A DNA stretch of 64,000 bases from Anaeramoeba ignava (Eukaryota; Metamonada; Anaeramoebidae): the NCBI GenBank assembly GCA_028826165.1, contig JAPDFW010000094.1, positions 1 through 64,000 of the forward strand, in the 5' to 3' direction. Below the pieces are notes generated by a model. The model saw only the letters and a program-made list of their open reading frames with translations. It made no database searches and had not been told where the DNA came from. The first letter of the stretch is position 1, and every line of letters begins with the position of its first letter. Both the position numbers and the translations under genes were made by a program. Below are positions 58,901 to 64,000 of this stretch, in pieces.

Positions 58901-59058
58901 ATCAAAATCAATTTAAAAATCCAGAAGAAATTAATTTAGATGAATTAGAAAATTTATTAGAAAATCAATTTAAAAATTCAGAAGAAATTGATTTAAATTT
59001 AAATGAAAATGAAAATAATAAAAATAAAGATGAAATTGATTTAAATTTATTTGATTAA
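55909..59058 (+). CDS. DBR1: RNA lariat debranching enzyme DBR1, three exons, with Asn/Gln expansions and one frameshift
   Basis: Cleaves the 2'-5' bond of intron lariats in the nucleus (family knowledge). Exons 55909-55929, 55990-56264 and 56936-59058; phases 0 and 2 match. Metallophosphoesterase motifs: GCIHGSLE, LVICCGDFQAVRD, VGGNHEAS, GGWVAPNIYY, RIGGISGI, SIYHVR, MSHDWP and AAHLHCKFAAL. The DBR1 C-terminal domain follows (YYDIEWIAILRATEHL, IPFNFKQKP), but an Asn/Gln/Glu-rich insert of about 150 residues (57480-57935) splits the two. Within it one base too many near 57546 (AATGCAAAATC) shifts the frame. No GT is present nearby, so an intron cannot explain it. The C-terminus has NYNQNYNQ repeats and about 40 Asn-Gln pairs. 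Confidence 0.88.
56265..56935 (+). repeat. Repeat-filled second intron of DBR1 ((AAAATT)n)
   Basis: 671 nt from GTAAAT to ATCAAG, nearly pure (AAAATT)n. G appears only in the donor and in TTTGGATACATTT near the acceptor, and there is no AG before the acceptor. Confidence 0.88.
57480..58920 (+). repeat. CAAAAT/GAAATT/AATTAT coding repeats of DBR1
   Basis: Three blocks: (AATCAA)n with GAAATT variants at 57480-57935; (AATTATAACCAA)n-type units at about 58240-58525, coding NYNQ; and a very pure (CAAAAT)n at about 58579-58806, coding Gln-Asn pairs, with QFKN variants to 58920. They give long Asn/Gln stretches of a prion-like kind. Confidence 0.9.
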
Positions 59059-59103
59059 ATAAAAAATTCTTTCTAAAATTTATTTTTATTTTTAAATTTA
59101 TTT

Positions 59104-62100
59104 TTATTTTTTTTTTGAATTTAATCTATTTTTTGAAAAAGCAGTTTTTCTTGCAAAAAATCTATGTCTAACTTCAGCTCTTCTAAGAGCAAATTCTTTT
59201 TCTTCTTTATCTTTTTTTCTTTTTTTTTCAATATTTTTCTTTTGAGATAATTGTTTTTGTTTTTGAGCTTTATCTTTAGAAATTTGAGTAATTTGATTAA
59301 CAAGACCAACAACCTTTTTTTCATGGTCATCAAGAACAACAGCTCTTGTTTGATTTTTTTGGATTTTACTGAATTTCGGTTTGAGTTCAAAAGGTAATTG
59401 AGCTTGTAATTTTTTGGGGATTTTCAAAGAATTAAAAAGAGGTTCTTTTCGATCAACATTTTTATAAAGAGAGTCCTGGTTAACAACAGGACCAACGCCT
59501 TGTTCTCTTCGAAGCTGAACAACAGTCTTCATTGGTTGCCATGAAACAGAATCTGTTGGTGATTGAACATTTTCATTTTCAGAAATTTCCAAGTTGTTTT
59601 TTTGTGGTTTTCTTTTCATAAGATGAGAAGTAACTGGATTATAAAAATTAAACGGTTTAACTGGAAACCAAGTTCTCATAAACACAATATCACTGGTGCG
59701 AATTTTGTCTTCAAAAGTTGCTCTAAAAGCTCCAGGTGGGGATTTAAGTGCTTTTTTAATTTGACCCCGAATTCCACTTACTGTCCGAATTTTTGCTCTT
59801 TCGAATTTTGCAACTTCAAGTTGAGTTGAGAACATATTTTGAATAAACGCAGTGTTTTTGAATATTTTAAATGGATAACCGACTAGTTTGAGTTTCTTTA
59901 CAACAGAAACAGATTGATCGAGTTCCAAAACAACTCCAGTTGCAGAAATGCGGAATCCTGCAAGATTATCATCAATATATTGGAAACCAACAAACCCCGT
60001 ATTTTGTGGTGTGATTGGCCCATAAAAAAACGCCTCGCAATGCATGTGCTCAGGCGTATATTTAAGTGCTCTTTGGCGATTGTTTTGATCCGTGATGAAG
60101 TAAAGTGGGATTGTCTGGAATCTTCTCCATCCAATTGATATAATTAATGGGTCGTTGGTTTTCAGAATTTTTTTGTACCATCGATGTCTCTTGATTCTTA
60201 CATGCACAAACCCCATTTGATCTTCATGGCTCTGCAATCCTCCAACAATTATTGGGTAATGTGCATCAAAATACTCAACAAATTCCACTGGGATTTCTTC
60301 AAACTCCATACGCACATAAGTTCCCGGTGGACATCCTGTATATATTGCTCTTGTTTGTAAATCCTGCTCCTCAAATTCTTGCTTATTGACTTGGTTTTGT
60401 TGTTCGGAATTTTCCTGTAATTCTCCAAAAAATGTTGGTATTTTTTCATCCATTTTAAATGCTTTATCGTTTCTGTGTTTTCTACTATGACTTTTTTCGT
60501 CTCCATCCTCGTATTCTTGTTTAGTATCGTATTCTTCATCAAATTTTTCTTTTTGGAGAATTTTCTTTTTATGATAATCATTTTCATTTTCATCTTCATT
60601 TTCATTTTCATCAAAATTTTCAACTTCATTTTCATTTCCATTTTCATTTCCATCAAAATTCCCTTTTTTTCCTTCAAATGTTTCTCCTGTTTCAAGATCT
60701 TCAAAATCTCCATAAATTTCTTCATCATTATCATTATCATTTTCATTTTCATTTTCATTTTCATTTTCATCATCATTTTGACCAATTTTTGTTTGTGAAA
60801 TTTTTTGACGAATTATTTTCATTAGTTCTTCTTGATTAAAAAAATTTTCTACATTTATATCTGTTGTGTTATCCCAAGAAAACACAGAACAATCATTTCT
60901 CAATTTTGTTTTTGGATCATTTGAATCATTAGATTTTTTAACAGGAATGAAAAATTCTTCATCTGAATTTTCTTCATTTTCATATTGAATCTTATTTGTA
61001 TCCATAGTTGATAGATTTGTGATCTTTTTAGATTCATTATGATCATTATTATCATCTCCATATATTAATTTACTAAGATTAATATTAATATTTGGTGCTA
61101 GAAGTGATTCATGAGCTGCAATTTTATCTGTGTTATAAACTTCATTATAATCAATTTCATCTTCATCTTCATCTTCATCTTCTTCATCATCATCAAAAAC
61201 AAATTCATTTTTTTGTTTATTATTTTTTTGAGAATTTTCTTCAAAAATTGCTTTTCTTCTAACTCTTCCATCATCCATAACAATTTTCTCTTCTTTTGGA
61301 AGTTTTTTAAAAGTGATTTTTCATTTTCATTTTCATTTTCATTTTCAATCTCATCAATAGATTTTGTAGAATCGGAAATTAAAGTTAAATTCCCTTTTTT
61401 AATTTTTTCATCAATAGTAATATCTGCTTGTTGTAATTTTTTCACAAGATTTTCTCCTGGTCCATGATCAGTAATATTATCAGAAGAAAAACGAATTTGT
61501 TCATCTGGGATATCAATATAAACAGCATCCTTATCAAAAAAAACACCACCAACATTACTCATTGGACAATATAATATTTTTTCTCTTTCATTCAATGTTC
61601 TTCTTTTTAATTCTTGTTCTTTTGTTGGTAAAGGACAAGGATCAGGCAATAAAGTTATATTTTGTATTCTAAAATCTCCACAACCTGGAATGTGTACTTT
61701 AATATCTTTTTTGAAGTTCATTCCGTGAACATATCCATATAATGCTACTTTTCTATCTCCTTTTGGATTTTTTCTAATTTCTTCAGGTTCTGTTATATCT
61801 TCGAATCTATCAACAAACACAAATGGATGTGTGTTTCTCCAAATGAGTGGTCTGAATTTCATTACAGAAATAAATCTGGATAAATTGAGAATTTCTCTTT
61901 TTGGATATCTTTTAATTTTAATATTAATTTTATAAAAGATTTAAATTTTAAATTTTGATTTTAATTTTAATTTTAATTTTAATTTTAATTTTAATTTTGA
62001 TTTTAATTTTAAATTTTGATTTTAATTTTAAATTTTGATTTTAATTTTAAATTTTGATTTTAATTTTAATTTTCTACCTTCCATATATAATTCCAGATAA

Positions 62101-63509
62101 ATAAAAAAGTTTAGCTCCTTGATATATTTCTGTCCAAAATCTTTTTTTTAAAATTTTTTTAGTTCTTCTAAGTGTTTTATTTTCTTTAAATTTATCTAAA
62201 TGTGTTAAAATTCCCATAACTCTTGGAAATCCATGAGCTTGAAGTAAATTTAAAAATTCAAATGTTTCCTATTTATTTATAAATATAATTATAAATTTAT
62301 TTATAAATTTTGATATGAATTTAATTATAAATATTATTATAAATTTAATTATAAATTTAATTATAAATTTTGATATAAATTTTATTATAAATATTATTAT
62401 AAATTTAATTATAAATTTAATTATAAATTTAATTATAAATTTTGATATAAATTTAATTATAAATTTTATTATAAATTTAATTATAAATATTATTATAAAT
62501 TTAATTATAAATTTAATTATAAATATAATTATAAATATAATTATAAATTTAATTATAAATTTAATTATAAATATAATTATAAATATTATTATAAATTTAA
62601 TTATAAATATTATTATAAATTTAATTATAAATATAATTATAAATTTAATTATAAATTTAATTATAAATTTAATTATAAATTTAATTATAAATTTAATTAT
62701 AAATTTAATTATAAATTTAATTATAAATTTAATTATAAATTTATTTCAAATTTTGATTGTAAATTTAATAAATGAATTTTATACCATTTCAAATCCAAAT
62801 GATGCATCAATTAAAAGTAATATTAAATCTGCAATTTTTGCAATATCAACCATAGAATTAAGATCATTTTTTGATTCAAAAAAAGTTAATCTTCTATTTT
62901 TTCCACTAATTAAAGTAACTTAATATAAATTAAAATATAAATAAATTAAAATATAATAAAAAATATAAATATAAATATAAATTAAAATATAAATTAAAAT
63001 ATAAATTAAAATATAAATTAAAAATATAAATTAAAAATATAAATTAAAATATAAATTAAAATATAAAAAATAAAAATAAATAAATCTTACTTGGCCCTTT
63101 GATTTCATTTATATTTTGTTTTGTATAACGTTTAACAAGAGAACTTTTTAATAAAAAAAATTTTAATTTAAATAAAAAGAAAAAAAAAATTTTTTTTAAA
63201 ATTTAAATTTAAATTTTAATTTTACCGAATTAATGTGCTCTTTCCTGTTGATGGAGGTCCAACTACCCCAACAATAATTGGTTTATCATCTGTAGAACGT
63301 TTTACAATTGGATAATGAAGTTTTTTTTCAATTCTATCTGTTCTTCTTTGAGCAATTTTTTGGAAATTTACTGAAGATCTAACAGAAAATGCTTTTTCAT
63401 TTTTATGTTTTGGAAATTGTTTATTCTTTTTCATTAATTTTTTTTTCTTCGCAAATTTTCCACCAACATTTTTTTTATTATGTTTTTTATTTTCTTGTTC
63501 TTCATTCAT
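59104..63509 (-). CDS. BMS1: Ribosome biogenesis GTPase BMS1, six exons
   Basis: Acts in 40S subunit maturation with U3 snoRNP and RCL1 in the nucleolus (family knowledge). Exons 63509-63226, 63143-63091, 62918-62785, 62268-62078 and 61908-59104 join in phase (2, 1, 0, 2), so five coding exons are certain; the last contains one break. The N-terminus is Lys-rich, then the P-loop [71 protein letters not shown] and [15 protein letters not shown]. An acidic middle follows ([13 protein letters not shown]), then the conserved C-terminus ([56 protein letters not shown]). A T6/A6 run at 61303-61308 appears one base short: one more base joins SLLKK to [12 protein letters not shown]. Length then 1155 residues. 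Confidence 0.92.
62269..62784 (-). repeat. Repeat-filled third intron of BMS1
   Basis: 516 nt of TATAAATTTAAT / TATAAATATTAT units (plus-strand reading), donor GTATAA, acceptor AAATAG. G-free in the sense strand between the ends. An open frame of NLIINLIIN on the opposite strand is an artefact. Confidence 0.88.
62919..63090 (-). repeat. AT-repeat second intron of BMS1
   Basis: 172 nt of AATATAAATTAA units between GTAAGA and TTAAG; only A and T inside. Confidence 0.85.
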
Positions 63510-63588
63510 TTTATAAAAGAAAAAAAAAAAAAAAAGTCTTGTAAAAGAAAAAAAATGAAAAAAATTTTTTTTGATAAATTTTTTTTTT

Positions 63589-64000
63589 CTAACTCAACCA
63601 ATTTAAAAATAATAAAGAAAAAGAAGCTATCATTAAAAGAACAAAAACTAAACGGAAACATGAAAACTTCCGATTTCTTGTTATTAAAAGTTCTTCTTTT
63701 GCTAATTTTAAGTGTTCAGTTGCACTAACAGTTGAATCATAAATATAATCAATTTCTTGTGATTGTTCAATTATTTTATTTGCAAATAAATCTTGCAATT
63801 TTGATATTTCAATTAATTTCACTTCAATTTCTTTAACTTGATCAACAGTATCCATTAATTTTTGTTTTACTATTAAATTTTCTTGCATTAATTTTTTTGA
63901 TTCATTTTCATCTAATTCTTCTTCAATCATTTTCCATTCATTAAAATAATTTGGATCATTTTTTTCCAAATTGATTTTTTGATTTTCTTTTTCAAAAAAT
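63589..64000 (-). CDS. STX18: Syntaxin-18/Ufe1-type Qa-SNARE, 5' part beyond the window
   Basis: The C-terminal 137 or so residues are in the window; the frame is open through to base 64000. The SNARE motif EVKLIEISKLQDLFANKIIE, with the central Gln layer residue in EQSQEIDYIYDS, is followed by SATEHLKLAKEEL and a C-terminal membrane anchor (LVFVLLMIASFSLLFLNWL). These features, notably ISxLQ and SFSLLFL-W at the end, fit syntaxin-18, the ER Qa-SNARE for retrograde Golgi-to-ER fusion. The TTG at 63969 is not a start; the coding sequence continues upstream as KENQKINLEKNDP. Confidence 0.85.
   Translation of the reverse strand, partial: FFEKENQKINLEKNDPNYFNEWKMIEEELDENESKKLMQENLIVKQKLMDTVDQVKEIEVKLIEISKLQDLFANKIIEQSQEIDYIYDSTVSATEHLKLAKEELLITRNRKFSCFRLVFVLLMIASFSLLFLNWLS

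Noticed and set aside
1-64000. tRNA or other structured RNA genes
   Set aside because: I looked for GC-richer islands with tRNA-like ends in the spacers and saw none; a covariance-model scan could not be run.

Overview
The window is nuclear DNA of a very AT-rich protist. The signs are spliceosomal introns with GT..AG ends, signal-peptide and membrane-anchored surface proteins, and a purely eukaryotic gene set: VPS34, WDR7, exportin-7, PIG-M, DBR1, BMS1 and syntaxin-18. TAA, TAG and TGA all serve as stops. The RCC1-BTB proteins, the Asn/Glu/Gln-rich runs and the codon bias remind me of anaerobic amoebae such as Anaeramoeba. That assignment is a guess from memory of the protein style and has not been checked.

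Layout. 1-12308 holds four RCC1-BTB paralogues on the plus strand, all with disrupted reading frames, and a minus-strand VPS34 lipid kinase between copies 3 and 4. 12591-16204 holds a four-exon coiled-coil gene and a secreted beta-propeller-like protein. 16990-20250 (minus) is an LRR-PP2C phosphatase, divergent from PIG-M (20412-23955), whose single intron is 2.2 kb of almost pure A/T. 24083-28098 (minus) holds a histidine acid phosphatase and an E2F-like winged-helix gene. 28556-33058 is a WDR7 homologue, convergent with exportin-7 (33131-36901, minus). 37048-53952 is a tandem array of six S41-peptidase-like surface protein genes. 54002-55817 (minus) is a fifth RCC1-BTB copy. The right end holds DBR1 (plus), BMS1 (minus, six exons) and the 3' part of syntaxin-18 (minus).

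Introns fall into two classes: short (60-170 nt) and long (about 400-2245 nt). The long ones are filled by AT-rich tandem repeats, with a different unit at almost every locus. In the sense strand of each gene these repeats have almost no G, or at least almost no AG dinucleotide, so they rarely offer a false 3' splice site. This is the most general pattern in the window. The S41 array is the most interesting gene system. Its six paralogues differ in catalytic serine, membrane anchor type and length of a Pro-Thr stalk, and their first introns range from 70 to 881 nt.

Many paralogues carry single-base indels in homopolymers. Several single-copy genes are open throughout, but two (DBR1, BMS1) also carry one each and a third (the E2F-like gene) needs one. 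Some of these breaks may therefore be assembly errors rather than true pseudogenes. No tRNA, rRNA, transposase, CRISPR array or origin could be supported.
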